A program made the translations under genes and the position numbers. Under the pieces are notes generated by a model. It was not told the DNA's origin and searched no databases. It saw nothing but the letters and a program-made list of their open reading frames with translations. Shown piece by piece: positions 1 through 12,646 of a stretch of DNA of 64,000 nucleotides. The stretch's first letter is position 1. Each line of letters starts with the position of its first letter. Source of the DNA: Oscheius tipulae (Eukaryota > Nematoda > Chromadorea > Rhabditida > Rhabditidae); contig JASJZH010000002.1 in NCBI GenBank assembly GCA_037178975.1, positions 930,001-994,000 on the forward strand. Direction: 5' to 3'.

Positions 1-830
1 CGAAAGGTGGATCTTTATGGAAACGGGCTGTCTTTTGGGGTCAATGGTGTGAGTAAGGATCAGAGCGCTGGTATCATGAGCCAGGTATACAATGTACCCG
101 GAGACTGGAATCCCCCGGTAGGAACGCGTCTCCATCCACTGGAACCATCGATCAGAGCTTACGGCTACGGCAACCAAAATCGTCGAGGAGACCAGCTCGT
201 CTCTTTCTGTCAACAACACGGTTGGGATGTCGCTAACACTTTCCGTAAGCAAAGATCTGGAAGAAGGTGGACCTGGAGATCGCCGAATGGGACCACTTTG
301 AAGGAGTACGACCTCTTCTTCGTTCAACGAACCACCAGAGTACGGAAAGTCCTCAACCAGTTCAACTTCCGAAGCGACCACTGCCTCGTCCGTCTCACCC
401 TCGATCTAGAGACTAAGTTTCCAAGACGTCGACAACGTGCAACGTAGAAGAAGATGAACTGGCCACTCTTCCGTTATGGCATTTAGGAGGCCAAGGCTGA
501 CATTCCATCACGTCTCCAACTGGTTCAAACGAACAATTCGCTGCGCATCGCCATTGCTTTAGATATTGAGAAGAATCTGCTTAACCGGTATCACCAAACG
601 CTTGCGTCCAAGCGGCTCTTCAAGGACGAGACCACACTGATCTGGCTAAGTTCGGCCCTATCTCCGTACTACCAGCTTCATACAAGCTACTCACATCATG
701 TTGGCCAGAATGCACCGGAGTTTGGAATTCAATCAGCCAACAAGTCGGCTTTCGTCGAACTTTCTCTGCCGTGGAACACCTTCATACCAAAACAACTGAT
801 CGATAAGGCCTATGGTAGCCCCCACAACGT
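1..830 (+). mobile_element. RTE-type non-LTR retrotransposon remnant
   Basis: Decayed non-LTR retroelement entering from the left edge. Positions 7-447 read as the end of an apurinic-type endonuclease domain, with GNQNRRGDQLVSF, then RRWTWRSPNG and finally SDHCLV near the end, the order seen in RTE/BovB-like endonucleases. A stop follows. After an apparent deletion, reverse transcriptase motifs appear around 650-800: PISVLPASYKLL (the RPISLLP block) and then QVGFRRTFSAVEHLH (the QAGFR block). The frame is broken between domains and the RT core with its catalytic YxDD is missing, so the copy is dead. No 3' end or target duplication was identified. Confidence 0.75.
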
Positions 831-999
831 GGATGCGAACGGCAAGATGTGAATATAAATGTAAGAATTTTTAGTTGCTATTTGTTATAGATCGCGCAAA
901 GAGGCAAGTTCTTTGCGGGACCCAATATGTTCGATCCCGTCACTTCAAGTACTTCGGTAGTTTCTTCAAACGGAAAGTTGCGCACGCAATCACGTCTTT

Positions 1000-1560
1000 T
1001 CAATTGTTTCGAAATGGGTAACGTACGTAAAATTCCGAAGGAAGCGTCAATGGGTGGGTCCAGGACAGACACCAAGTCCTGATGTGAAACCTGACACCAT
1101 CAAAAGAAGATTATGCTTTGTGTTTTCAGGGATATCGAAGGAGTGGTGCAATGGCAACTGCTAGATGCTGGAACTACCCTGACGGCCGCCATTTACAGCC
1201 AGCAACTTGAAAAGGTTGCCGTTGCACTTCGTCAGAAACGGCTGCTGAAGTCGAAGGTCATCCTGCAGATGGACAACGCGCACCCCCATGTTGCGAAACT
1301 CACTCGCTCCAAGATCCACGAACTGGATTGGGAGATTTTACCTCATCCTTCTTAGCCCGTACCTTACCCCTTCCGACTAATATCTATTCCGGACTCTCAA
1401 CAACGAGATTGGAGGACAACAGTTCGATTCCAACGCGCACTCAAAACCTGGTTGACAAACTTCTTCGCACCGAAACCCAAGGTGTCCTACGAGCGTGGCA
1501 TCAGTGAGCTACTCGTGAAATGGGCAGACGTGATACAACATAATGGTGATTACAACGAAT
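1000..1560 (+). pseudogene. DD34D mariner transposase pseudogene
   Basis: Broken mariner transposase. Shifted frames give KWVTYVKFRRKRQWVGPGQ at about 1010-1065 (the region following the first catalytic Asp, which is itself lost). MLCVFRDIEGVVQWQLL begins at 1113, and QMDNAHPHVA carries the second Asp. Then comes a frameshifted block equivalent to SPYLTPSD with the third Asp, followed by FFAPKPKVSYERGISELL near the C-terminus at about 1460-1520. The order and spacing match mariner (DD34D) transposases. Several frameshifts and stops make it nonfunctional. Terminal inverted repeats were not located. Confidence 0.82.
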
Positions 1561-2041
1561 GAAACAGTTGTTTGAAAGTCAATAGATTTTTGCATCTGAA
1601 AGCGAAAAGACTTAGTTGCCAACCCAATAGTTCATGGAATCGTAGCCGGACAGAAAGGCCAAGGTGACAAAGTAACTGACTATGATATCTTCGGAGTCGG
1701 AAGAGTCCGAATGAGCTGTCTCTGCCTCTGGTTGCCTCATCGTCACAGTTCCAGTTGCTGCCTTTGCTAGGCCAGAGATAGTTTTTCCAACTTCGAAGGG
1801 GATGGGAGAAGGTGGCTTGGCCACAATATGGTTTTGATCTTCTTGGCAGAAGTGAGTCGGGATGTTGGAGCAGATAACCTGTCAGCATTGTTGCTAACCG
1901 TCTCCGCTAGTTCTACTAACAGGCCGCCAATTTTGGAGTTGCCTTACAATTAAAAACCATCTGACAGTAAAAATTGAGTCGGGGTCTGAGTATCTTCATT
2001 TGCAATTACACATACCAGTTAATATATTTGGCCTCAAGCTT
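1561..2041. other. intergenic, no feature seen
   Basis: Lies between the mariner remnant and the 3' end of the OST-alpha gene. Open frames here lack splice context and recognisable similarity. It probably includes the 3' UTR of the minus-strand gene. Confidence 0.5.
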
Positions 2042-3484
2042 TTAAATGTCATCGAATTTCTCCTGGAAACCGCTCTCCTCGACCGGGACAACCCGACTGT
2101 CCATAGTGTTTGTACTCCCGCTGTTCTCGTCCCGTTTGATACTGTCTCTTTCCACCACATGGTTGCAGTTGGCTATCGAGTTCATCACTGGGTACTTGTC
2201 AAAAAAGATGGTCTTGGTTGGTCGGAGAGCGTAAGTTGACAAGGCTGATAGTACCATCATTTCCCAGGTGAGCATGAATGAGGACCAATCTGAAAGAGTT
2301 TATTCAGAGGGACTGTCACTGTCATTCTTTCTGTCTGTACTTACATTGTGCCTTAGCCGAAGCAGTCAGCAGTCTGTCAGCCGCAATGATCTCGAACGTA
2401 GCTCCAAAGTCAAAGCAGAACTTCTGAATGGTGTAGATGCATTGTGCAATGTCGACGACCCGGAAGATGTAGTCGAACTTGTATGGTGCATGCACAGGCT
2501 GAACCGTCAATCCCATTGACGTCAATCAGAAACTCTCACCCTGCCGAGCGGAACAATCACGTAGCAACCATAGAAGGCTACACACATCGATAGAAGGCCT
2601 CCGAGCTGGGCCAGCATGAACCAGAGGTTGTGTCGATGTCCGAGCTCCATGAAGACGACAACGCTGATCAGTTCCAGAGTAGTTCGAAGGATCGGGGTTT
2701 GGAAGACGAGCCATTCGATTCGACGAAGGTTTTCACTGAAAGGGGACTTATTCACAGCTGTGACCAGGAGTCTTACTCGGTACTTTCAATCTCTGGGAGG
2801 GGGCAGCAACAGACTGGAGGAACCTTGAAGGAGATCTTGATGCCTCTGAACATTCGTCTGTTCACAGTTTGGAGAGACTACTCACTTGTTCCTACAGTAC
2901 TCGGCCAGATCCCGACGACAGCCAAAAATGTTGAAGAGTAGGGTTACCGTGACGAAGAGACAGAACATGAAATAGCTGAAAAATCTTAATGAATCAGGAA
3001 GAAAGATACAGAAAGACAGCGGGACTGAGAAACAGCCGGAGAGTTAGAGAGACAGAGAGTCACGGAGACAAAGAGACTGGTACTCACACTAAAGCCACAG
3101 CGTAGAGAAAGATAGCAGCCCGAAGTATGAACATTCCAGCCACACTACACAAGGTCGTGATCTGAAATTTTTTTTTCTTCGAATCTCCTCAAATTACCGG
3201 AAACATAAGGACTAGGTAGTACAGATCCGTCCGTATCCTCTCATTGCTGACATATTTGATGACGTAGTAAAGTTGAATGGCGGCCAGGACGATTACTATG
3301 GTGCAAAAACAACACGAGAGAAGCAGGAATGTCAAGTAGAGACCATCGATTTCTAGAAATATTGCGATCATGAGAGACAGTACGGGTGGGAACCTTTGAT
3401 CCAGGTGAAGACGTCAGGAAGAGGATGCTCTTCCTCGTGTGTGCCATTTCCATGGTGGGGGAAGATGCTCTTCACAATTTCCAT
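2042..3484 (-). CDS. organic solute transporter subunit alpha-like membrane protein
   Basis: Multi-pass membrane protein of the OST-alpha (SLC51A)/TMEM184 superfamily. OST-alpha partners a beta subunit to move bile acids, steroids and other organic solutes by facilitated diffusion. Eight exons on the minus strand: 3484-3394, 3352-3198, 3161-3088, 2975-2886, 2857-2777, 2735-2540, 2498-2345, 2244-2042; they sum to 347 codons plus stop, normal for the family. Characteristic stretches are YYLVLMFP followed by ITTLCSVAGMFILRAAIF, then YFMFCLFVTVTLLFNIFGC, and the cysteine cluster PPVCCCPLP before the second half of the membrane segments (LRRIEWLVFQTPILRTTLEL). The tail is hydrophilic. A splice acceptor lies 9 nt upstream of the chosen ATG; the first ATG after that acceptor opens only a short frame. 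Family assignment is from motif memory, and a TMEM184-type paralogue is the alternative. Confidence 0.8.
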
Positions 3485-6400
3485 GCCATGAACCTGGAAT
3501 CGATCGGTCAGGGAGAGAGGAAAACATGGTGACGAGTGAGAGAGAAACACCAAACAAGGAGTCAAAGAGAGGCGGATTGACCCGTGCCTGCTATTGTTAG
3601 AGTAGGGGCGAGACAAAAATAGGAAACAGTCGGACTGGATGTATTTGTGTGTTCAAACAGGGGTTAGAGAGAAAAGGTGAAATCATGGTTCTCGGAATGT
3701 GATTATCGAGCACTCTTCCCAGAGGCACGTTCAGCAAATGAACAGAGTACAGAGTACAATCAGAAGTTCGCAGAAAGTTGGGGGAAATGTCGGATTACGG
3801 TGGAGGAGAGAGAGACAGAGAGAGATGGTAACAGAGCCAAAGATCCTGCTTTCTTGCATAGTATTGTTTCTTCCTCGCTAAAAAGTTCACCCACTAATCC
3901 CTGCCGTCATGCATCGAGTCTGGTAATTAGAGAGATGACTCAATCGAAAGTTCTGAACCTAGTGTTTGCGACCAGTAGAGCAGAAAAATGAAAGAACTTA
4001 CAAACGGGGATGATACCTGCAATCCAGATGAGCAATCAAAAATGTGTGGATTGGGAGCTATCGAATAGGTCCATAACGAATGTTCGAAATAGAAACTGTT
4101 GACGTTGCAATGTTTCGAGGGAAATGTCAACGAAATTAGAGGATAAAAATCCTGTCGCGTTGTCTACTAACGCCTGAATAAACAAAACGATACGAGACTT
4201 CCTCGTGTTAACCAGTGGTTCATAGTGTGAGAGACAGAGACAAACCAGCAGGCAAACTACCAGTTGAAATAGACTAGAATTTCAATTTTAAGCGAGAGGG
4301 TGTTTGCGATTATCCGAAAAGTCTATCCGGATAGACTCCGCTGAAAAAGAAATCTGTTATGCACGCTACGACAAAAATAGAACAATTTCTACAATTGTCG
4401 AGAAAGTTCTCTCATAGGAGCCTGAAAACAATTAGAGGAGATTTAGACGAGAGAAGAGGGTGGAGGACAATCGAATGTCGACAGCACAACTGCGGCGGGA
4501 ATTCCACCTTGTTGCCATGGAGACTGTCACAGAGGAATGGGAAAATATTGGGAAGTGAGATAGAAGGCTGCAGCAGACAAATGGGTCATTGTTGATGGGA
4601 GAACAAAGAAATGAATGAAACAGATGGTATTTAGTCTCTCTGAAAGGGTCATGCAAAGTTTGAAAATCTCTGGTTTCAGGAAGCACTGTTTTTCGTCTCA
4701 AATAACACTGTGGCACGACAAGCAGGACTATGGTGGCCGATAAAATTTTTTCAACCGACTTCAATTATAAGGGAACACCAAAATTGTCGGCCTCTTGGTA
4801 GAGAAAGCCCATCTGTTATAGCAGCAGTGTTGAAGATTACTAGACAGTCCAAGGAACAGGTCGCTGAAGAGCAGCGGTATGGTACGGGGGCGACCCGGAG
4901 CATCTGCCGGTTTCTTCCAGAATGATGTTCCGAGTCCTATGTCTTCTCACTGTCAGTCAACATAATGTATATGTCTTTATCTCTCTCTCTCTCTCAAACT
5001 CCATGTGGTAGTAGACTAGGCGAAGATCTGAGGATTGTGGATGGCAGCCATCTTCGACGATAACGAGTCGCTTGGATGTAAAGAGTTTTGAGGAAATGCA
5101 GGCGTAACGCTTGACTTGTCAAGGGATCCGAACTCGATTACAGTTTGCAATAGTAAGGACCGCTGCAACTAGTCTACTTCGTGAAACTCTACTATGAAAT
5201 ACAATCTTCTTTGCTGTCAGATAAGAAAAGTGGCAGCTACCCGAACATTGGAGACACTTCGAAAGTACGGAGAAGGAGCAAGTACTTCCATATTCTCTTT
5301 GTCTCTTTGCCTCACTGTCTTTCTGTCGCTCTATCTCTCTGTCTTCGGTCTCTCTGTCTCTTTTTTCTTTGTCTCTGTATCTCGGATATGTGTCTCTGTG
5401 GCTTTGTCTCTCTTTGCCTCTCCGTCTCACTGTCTCTCTGGAGATATCCATCATATAAACAGTCCGCTTCAAAGACGGAGCCCATGTGTTCCGATCCGCC
5501 CGGTCCGCTCTTACCCCTTGGAATCTAAACACACCCTGACCTTTGTGGCATGCTTCCTCATCCCATCGTGGTCTTCAGCACTATTATTGGTTTTCTATTG
5601 ATTGAATATCTTCATTTCCTGATAGAATGCACTGTCAGCAATGAACAAGCGTGAGTCTAAGTGGTTTCAATCCAGTTTCCCCTTTGGCGGTCTCCGCTTT
5701 CCCTCTATTATATATTCAGACAGCTACCAGAGAGTCATAAAACTTCGTGTCCAGTCTTCCCCCTCCTTCTGGGACCACGTGGTCAATCTCTTATTCTTCA
5801 AAGAGCGCTAGACACAATAGTGTCCTTAGGGGAGCTATTTTAGATCAGAGAACGATGGAAAGAGATTCGTAGTAGTCGTGACTGGCCCGAAAGAGTTCTG
5901 AGTCACTATATTGAGAATTTCCGGTGGTTAGGAAACGTCCTCTTCTTCCTATTGCGCTTTTAGATGAGAATATTACTTTTTTTGTGACGATTTTTGGAAT
6001 TAGACTTTAACCTTTCACTAGGATGTTATTCTTGCTTTAGAACATTTTTTCTTGCTGAAACGTTGTTTCTGTCAGCAAGATGCATCGCAAACTCGGCAAA
6101 ACATAAATTTTTCTATTCAAATTTCAAATATTGGCGCGCAAAAATTGCACGGTATTTGAATGGGCAGAAATTTTTTAAAATTTTTCTACAATCCTCTCAA
6201 GCTTTCTTCCCTGTTTTCCACCATATTTCCTTGCTAAAAATGTTGAATAACGTGGCCAAAACAGTCTTTTGTCAGATTACAACACTCTGAAACTTTATTA
6301 CGCCAGTTTTACGCCAATATTTGTCCATCTGCGCTTCCTGCTTGTAAATAATCATATTTTGACTTTTTGTGCTGTTCCGCTCTCGAAATTAACAGAAAGC

Positions 6401-7208
6401 AGTGACCGGTTTGCCCTCTATTCACAGTCCCGGCGAAAAACAGGCGCAACCAGTAGGTGCCTCTTTGTTCTCTCTTCTTTAGGCTTGTGATGTTTGCTCG
6501 TCTTCCCAATGTGCTCTAAAGACCATCTGAATGGCTTCCCCGATCTGCTACGTGGTCGGACGGTCTATTCTTCTTTCTATGTGCTCTATAGCGTCGTCAA
6601 GACGTCGGAGAACACATTTAATGTACTTTGGAGGGCTCCGGGGACAGGCAAGAAGTCCGTTCCGGCTGGCTTTTCATCAAAATTAGGTCCCTAGCCGTCC
6701 GGACCAGTGTAAATTTATGTCCTTTGCATGATTTTTGCTCCTTTTCAAAGGAAACTGCTGGGACGGATGCTTACACTCCTTTCATCGTCTTTCCAATTCA
6801 CTGTAATCATTTAGCGATCGTCTATGGCCATTCTCAGCATTCTAGCAGAAAACGCTGGCAAATGGCTGTAATCGCCGAGAAAGCCGTGTTGTTTCCTTAC
6901 TTTTCACTGTAAAACTAATTCCAATAGGGTAAACATATTTTGAGCAGGCTAAAAACTGTCTAAAACCAGAAAAGTAGTTGTCTTACCCATGCATACTGGA
7001 GCAAACAGTCTGAAAATTTTCGATGGCGGAAATGAGCCGACTTTTCTTGTTTTTGCCTCCAGGTACCTCCCGTTTCTCCCAGTTCCCTGAATACCCTTTG
7101 ACAGTGAAAGTTGGCCTTCTTTCCCTTCCTTTTAGGCATGCTTCTCACCATTTTCTCGCTCTTTCCGGCACATTTTTACCCTAAAAATGGCATTTCAGGC
7201 GGCACTCG
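3485..7208. other. intergenic stretch with CT-rich simple sequence
   Basis: No gene is recognised over 3.7 kb. Degenerate CTCTGT-type simple sequence occurs around 4980-5000 and 5280-5450 and accounts for the longer open frames there. The part next to 3484 should hold the promoter and leader of the OST-alpha-like gene, and the part next to 7208 that of the hyaluronidase. Confidence 0.5.
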
Positions 7209-10200
7209 ATGAGACCAGCCGGCCTGCTCTCCCTACTCGCACTGACAGTCTCGACAGCGGCAACGTCTTCTCCACGGCCTCGTTTTTCTGTAAATTACCC
7301 CAATTTTTCTCGAAGTAATCCCCAAACTTGCAGATTTACTGGAATTTGCCGGATCGATGTTCTCGGAAGATGAAGGAGCCCGATTTTTTCAGCTTCCTCG
7401 ACGATTATGGGATTATTAGAAACACAAATGGTATTTCCTTCGTTTTTGCGTGGGAAATTATGAAATTTTAGGTAGCAAAATCTACGGGGACAAGATTGTG
7501 ATAATCTACTCGACGAGCTTCGACCACTATGCTCGTCTCCAGATCAACGAGACGACAAAAGAAGTCGAGCCAATCAGCGGCGGCATACCCCAGAATCAGA
7601 GCTTTCATGAATTTTTTCACGCAGCAGCCGAGACGATCAAGCAGCAGATCCCGGACCAATTTTATGACGGGCCGGCGATTTTGGACTTTGAAGAATATCG
7701 CTACCTGTACCAGTACAACTGGGGCAAGAGGATTGTCAGTTTTTCGTCTTTGGGTCCAAAAATGTGTACGAATTACAGCCTTACCGCAAAAAATCGGACG
7801 AATACACGGCGCTCAAGTATCCGAACATTTCGATGAAGGCCGTCAAAGCACGATCCGAGTACGAGTTCAACAAAGCCGCTAGGTAGGTCTACTTTATCAT
7901 TTTTCGACCTGTTAAGGTCCCTCAAACGTCAAAAACACTAAAGAATTGTAAAAACCTTTTGCGTACGCCATTTTCCTCTAGACGCTAATTTGTGGGCTTT
8001 ATTTTGGACCGCACACACTATAGTGTACGGCATTTTCGTACAGACGTATTTTCATGTTGACGCGAAGAAGCGCCTAAAACAAATTTTGTCTTCCTAGGTT
8101 GTATTTTCTGTTATTTTTGCACCTTAAAAAATTACAATAGTGGGAATTGCCCAAAAATATCATTTTTAAAGTCCGTTTATAAAATGTTCAGACGAACAAT
8201 ACTCGGACTGCTGCGTCTGGCCAAAAAGCTCCGACCTTACGCTCAATGGGGCTACTATCTGATGCCGGAATGCAGCGGCCACTACGAGAAATCGAATACT
8301 CAATGTACGGATCTCTATTCCTACAATGAACAGTGAGTTTCTTGCCATTTTTTGCCGCTCTTCTTGGAAATTTTAGTACAGTAACCCCGAAATCTAGATC
8401 GCAACAATGCTTCCACCTATAGTTTTCAGAATGGCAGTACTGTTTCATGAGTCCACTGCAATCTTTCCGTCGATCTATTTTCACAATCAGACGCCGGTAG
8501 CGGCGAATTATCGCGCGACGCAGCTACGACTCCGTGAGGCGAGAAGATTCAGTCTGTCGACAAAAGGAAGAGCCCCGATATACGCCTACACGAAATTCGA
8601 ATACGATGCCTATGAACAGCCGCTCTGGTACTATACGAAGGTGCGTTTTGAGCTAATTTCTCTATGGAAATGGATGAAGAAACGTGGTCTGTCTGTCAAT
8701 TTCAGTATTTTGATATCTGACAAAAAGCTTCTTCAAAACTATCCAAACTCATCACTATCTTATTAATCAGCCCCACTCTTATACTGTCGCTGTCACCCTA
8801 TCAAAGGGTAGTGAATTCCAGACCTGAGCCTTAGGCACGGTCAGGTCAGGCCGAATTTCAGCCCCTGCGACTCGGGCAAGGCCGAGCTGAAACCATTTGA
8901 AGCGCTCAGGGCGCGCAACAGCAACCAGTCATTACGGGATCAAGATTACATTTTTTAGTTTTGCAATTTTCTGCAAAGCTGTAGAGCAGAAAAAATGCTT
9001 GCAGAACATCGTAAACGAAAAAAAATGCAACTGTGACTGGAAATCTGCCCGATCCGACCTTTTCCAGGCCTAAGGCGCATGTCTTATGGATTCCACTGCT
9101 GACATGGTATCTGTCAATCTGTCGCGTAGAAAAAAAACCTTAGGCTTTAGCGTGGCAAGCTTTTCCCCCGTTCCTGTGAGCCAAGCTCGGCATTTTCTTG
9201 TCGCTGTCCCAGCTTGTTCAATCTCTGTCAGATTCACAGGCAGGGACAGACTCGCATACTGTTCCAAGTGTATCTTATCAAGAAGCCAAAACTGATGCAA
9301 TCCGCAGGATTCGAACCTGCGCCCTCCAAAGAGGACTGCGACCTGAACGCAGCGCCTTAGACCACTCGGCCAGAATTGCTTGTTGCCAAGCAAAGAGAGT
9401 GTGGATGTAGTCGTATCGCGGGGGAAAAGTCGTGTTGCGGGGAAATGCTTGACTATTGACTCGTTAGTCTCTCTCTCTCTTTCAATGGCAGTTTGCTGCT
9501 CTCTGTCATGCTGTCACATCCTTACTGTCCATATTTCCCCTTGTTTCATATCCCATTTAACGTGTATTCTTGGACTATCAATACAAGAGCAAAGCTATGA
9601 AAGTGCCTCAGATACTGACTTGCTACCACCAGTTGAACTTCGACATGTCAGAATAAACAAATTCCTTTAAGAAAAATGATTCATATACCTCCTTCAAACG
9701 CAAATAGTCGGTCCTCTTTTCAGCAAGATCTCTGCGCCGCATTCCAAGGAGCCTTCGAAGAGGGAATACAGGGCCTTATTTTATGGAGTCCGGACAAGCA
9801 GCCGTGGGCCGACCGCTGTCCGGCCATCAAGAATTACGTGCAGACGACCCTCGGGCCGGTGGCTCGAAACATACAGAAGAAGGCGGAGAAATGCTCGAGG
9901 CGACTCTGCTCGGGCCGCGGATCGTGTCTTCGAGCCGGCGATCTGCTTCTTGAGTGGGTTTTTGCTATTTTCCTTAGAAAAGTAAGTAAGTTTCAGCTGC
10001 AAATGGAGCATGAAGGAAAAGATGTCGAATATGGCCTGCCTCTGTGACGAGGGCTACTTCGGGCAGCACTGCGAATTCCATAAACGAGCCTCGAAGAAGG
10101 ATCCTAAAAAAGTTGGTTCTCTTGTTGAAAGTTGCAATCCAAGCTCCTTTTTGACTCAGAAATCTTGTGAACCGGTCGAATACTCTCTTTTGGACTTTTT

Positions 10201-10714
10201 GCCATGTCTTTTCCTTCTCAAAATAGCTTGTTCTAAGAATTTGTCATCCACTAGGATCGAGCTCGGGTCGAAGCACTCACTTTAGCAGTACACTAACTTT
10301 ACAAAGCAGGCTTTGAGAAATACGACAGCTGTAGACCCGTGTAAAATTTCACCGGCCTTCCTTTAGAAAGCCAGAAATCATCAGTGGGAATCAAACCCGG
10401 GTCACTCAGATTCATAGTCCAGCGCGCTAACCGCTGAGTTATTGCGCCAGCTTCCGCGGTTCGTACAGACGGACGCCCTTGGGCTTTATAACAAAAGAAA
10501 TCTCCTAATTTTTCAGCCAGTAAAGAAGCCCATCCTGGACACCGATTTCACGACGACAGCAGTCTCGCCGACCTCGGAACGACCCGAGACCCTATTCTCG
10601 AGCACTCTAACGCCGGACTGGCCGACGTCGCCGCTGCCGCCTCTGAGCCCCAAGAAGGAGCCGTCAATGAACGAGATTCTAGATTCAATTGGCCTACTCC
10701 CGCCTCCTTTCTAG
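7209..10714 (+). CDS. hyaluronidase / chondroitin hydrolase (GH56)
   Basis: Secreted glycoside hydrolase family 56 enzyme that cleaves hyaluronan or chondroitin; nematode members prefer chondroitin. Nine exons: 7209-7289, 7334-7430, 7472-7734, 7779-7882, 8192-8332, 8430-8640, 9724-9953, 9997-10111, 10517-10714, giving 479 residues. Residues 1-20 form a signal peptide (MRPAGLLSLLALTVSTA). Family marks are IYWNLPDRCSRK, GGIPQNQS, the catalytic pair in PAILDFEEYRYLY (Asp and Glu two residues apart), LRPYAQWGYY, and the late block EEGIQGLILWSPD. An EGF-like cysteine module follows (SRRLCSGRGSC, then ACLCDEGYFGQHC). The last exon adds a Ser/Thr/Pro-rich tail. An acceptor lies 10 nt before the ATG. 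The 1.08-kb sixth intron contains a tRNA gene on the opposite strand. Confidence 0.93.
8641..9723 (+). other. large intron 6 of the hyaluronidase gene
   Basis: By far the longest intron of this gene. It contains a copy of the dispersed CTGCAAAGTTGTAG-type motif at 8971-8984 and a minus-strand tRNA-Leu gene at 9297-9379. The rest shows no coding potential. Confidence 0.7.
9297..9379 (-). tRNA. tRNA-Leu (anticodon CAG)
   Basis: An 83-nt class II tRNA read on the minus strand inside a hyaluronidase intron. The acceptor stem GCAATTC pairs with GGATTGC (one G-U), with discriminator A. The A box region is TGGCCGAGTGGTCTAAGG. The anticodon stem CTGCG/CGCAG closes the 7-base loop TTCAGGT, giving anticodon CAG. 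A long variable arm follows, then the T arm GCAGG-TTCGAAT-CCTGC is perfectly paired. All arms fold, so it is probably functional. Confidence 0.93.
10383..10448 (-). repeat. tRNA-like (SINE or tRNA pseudogene) sequence
   Basis: On the minus strand there is an A-box-like TAACTCAGCGGTTAGCGC and a B-box-like GGTTTGATTCCC at tRNA spacing. The 5' and 3' ends cannot form an acceptor stem and the T stem is mismatched, so it is not a working tRNA. It lies in the eighth intron of the hyaluronidase gene. Confidence 0.5.
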
Positions 10715-11251
10715 CCTTCTTTCTCCCTCTTTTTCCCACCAACTAGTCCAAATGAGACACAGGTAATAATGTGCTATCCTCTCCAGATCTCTCTTATGTA
10801 CTTATTTTAGAATTTCCAATTTTCAGCACCCTCTTTCGTTTCACAATACTCGCCTAATATGTTTTATTTTTCTAATTTGATAAAAGTTTTAGTCTTTTCG
10901 AGAGCTACAGCTGCCAGAAAGGAGAATGTCAATAGCTTTATCAGTTTCCTAGGAACTCAGAGAAAAGTATTTCAGTTATTAAGGTGACAGTTATTTGTTA
11001 GGTGGAGATTACTCTTTGACTATCAAAAACTACATGGAAGGAGAAATTCGGATAGGATCATGGGGATGCACAAAGGCCCGAAAACAAAGTTCGAGTTTCT
11101 TCTTTTCATTCTTTTTGAAGAAAGTGCCAAGATGACAAGTTATTACTCTTTTCAATAGCGAGAAAGAGTTCAAGGCTCGGGCTACCATATTCTATCTATG
11201 AATTAGTTTATCTCGTCTTGTTGAGGTAAACCTTTGATAATTCTCCGACAG

Positions 11252-11350
11252 GTACCACCACCCTTCGTCAAACTTTTTTCGCGTGTAAAATCTCTTGAAG
11301 AGAAGCTGCTTGAAGCACAGCAGAAAAATGTGTATCAGAGGATAGCCAAT
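11252..11350 (+). CDS. isolated exon-like block of unknown gene
   Basis: A 99-nt open block lies between a good acceptor (ccgacag) and a good donor (gtaagt). It encodes 33 residues beginning VPPPFVKLFSRVKSLEEKLL, with a charged helical or coiled-coil pattern. An acceptor at about 11761 would add a short tail DVATSSIH and a stop in the same phase. No upstream partner exon was found. It could be an alternative 3' end of the hyaluronidase gene, a small separate gene, or chance. Confidence 0.25.
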
Positions 11351-12609
11351 GTAAGTCGTCTATTTTTCGGCTCGGTTCATTTTCTAGGAGATTATTTTAT
11401 ACGGTGAGTTCGGCAAACATAGATAGAAGCTTTAGAAATGGGTAGAAAACACCAATAAATACAATTCAAAGTAATTGGGAAAGCTCGTGCAAAAAATTTA
11501 AACGAAGGATGATGCCTGTCGAAATATTACCAATTTCTCAATGTAATCCTCAGACTGATTGTTTTCCTCGTTCTTCTCCTACTATACTCTTGTCCAGCTG
11601 TTATGGTTTTTTCAAAAAAAAAAAAAGAATCACTACAAAAATGGGAATATGTTCGTAGCGGGACTCCTAGACACGCGGGATTTGTTAATTTTCGCTTTTT
11701 CTGTACTCAGTCAGTCAAGTAGCTTATTTTTTCGTTCTCTTCCGTTCCTTTTGTATCTAGGACGTGGCCACTAGCAGCATTCACTGAAACAAACAACAAA
11801 CTCTCAGGAGTCCCGCCACGAAAGCACTTCGGGACACTGTAGTCTTTTTTGAACAAACCGTACGGTAGTCTACCATGTCTGCTACGAGAACGCCCCCACT
11901 TTTGTCGGAAGACCTTTAGTAGAGATTCGGAGATTCGTTGCTTCTGAACCCGATTTTTGGCAGACATTAGTCTCTTTGTCCCTCAGCCTCTGTCTCTCTG
12001 TTTCCCTGTCTCTCCGTCTCTCTGTCTCTCTATCCCTCTATCTCTTTATCTCTCTGTCATCATCTTTGGCAATAACTAATTGGCAATCAATTTTCTCTCC
12101 AGTTTCGCGGCCTCAGGCAAATAAACGGGGTTTAAATATCGCCTGATGGACTATCTTACAGAATCAGACAGTTTAGTAAAACGTCCAGCCGACAGAATAG
12201 CGTTGTTCAACTGTGCTGGAATATTGACTTAGAGGAACTTTCTTTTAAACATTCTTCAGAGGGAGAGACAGCTGAATTCCGACCAGAATCAGGCGCGGCG
12301 GCAAAAAGTTTCTCCTCCTCCTCTCATGCATGTCAATACCTAATTTAGGCTCCGCTAATTTATGTCTCTGTGAGAGCCTGAAGTGGAGGGGAGGGTTTGA
12401 GCCTAAGCCCGCTTTGCCCTACCCTCACTCAAATTTCAATTTATTTGTGTTTGATTAGTGTCAAGGCAGCGTCAATAAAGAGAGAGAGGAGGCGCTTTCT
12501 CTCGAGGGACATTGGGTCGATCTCCCTCCCTCTTTTTCACTTTTAGAGGGTCACCTCATATACTCATAGTCTCTATCTCCGAAATTTCCACACTCTTGGT
12601 CAATCAGAG

Positions 12610-12612
<3 letters not shown>

Positions 12613-12642
<30 letters not shown>
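12613..12642. repeat. (GA)n microsatellite
   Basis: About 30 bp of pure GA repeat. Confidence 0.95.
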
Positions 12643-12646
<4 letters not shown>

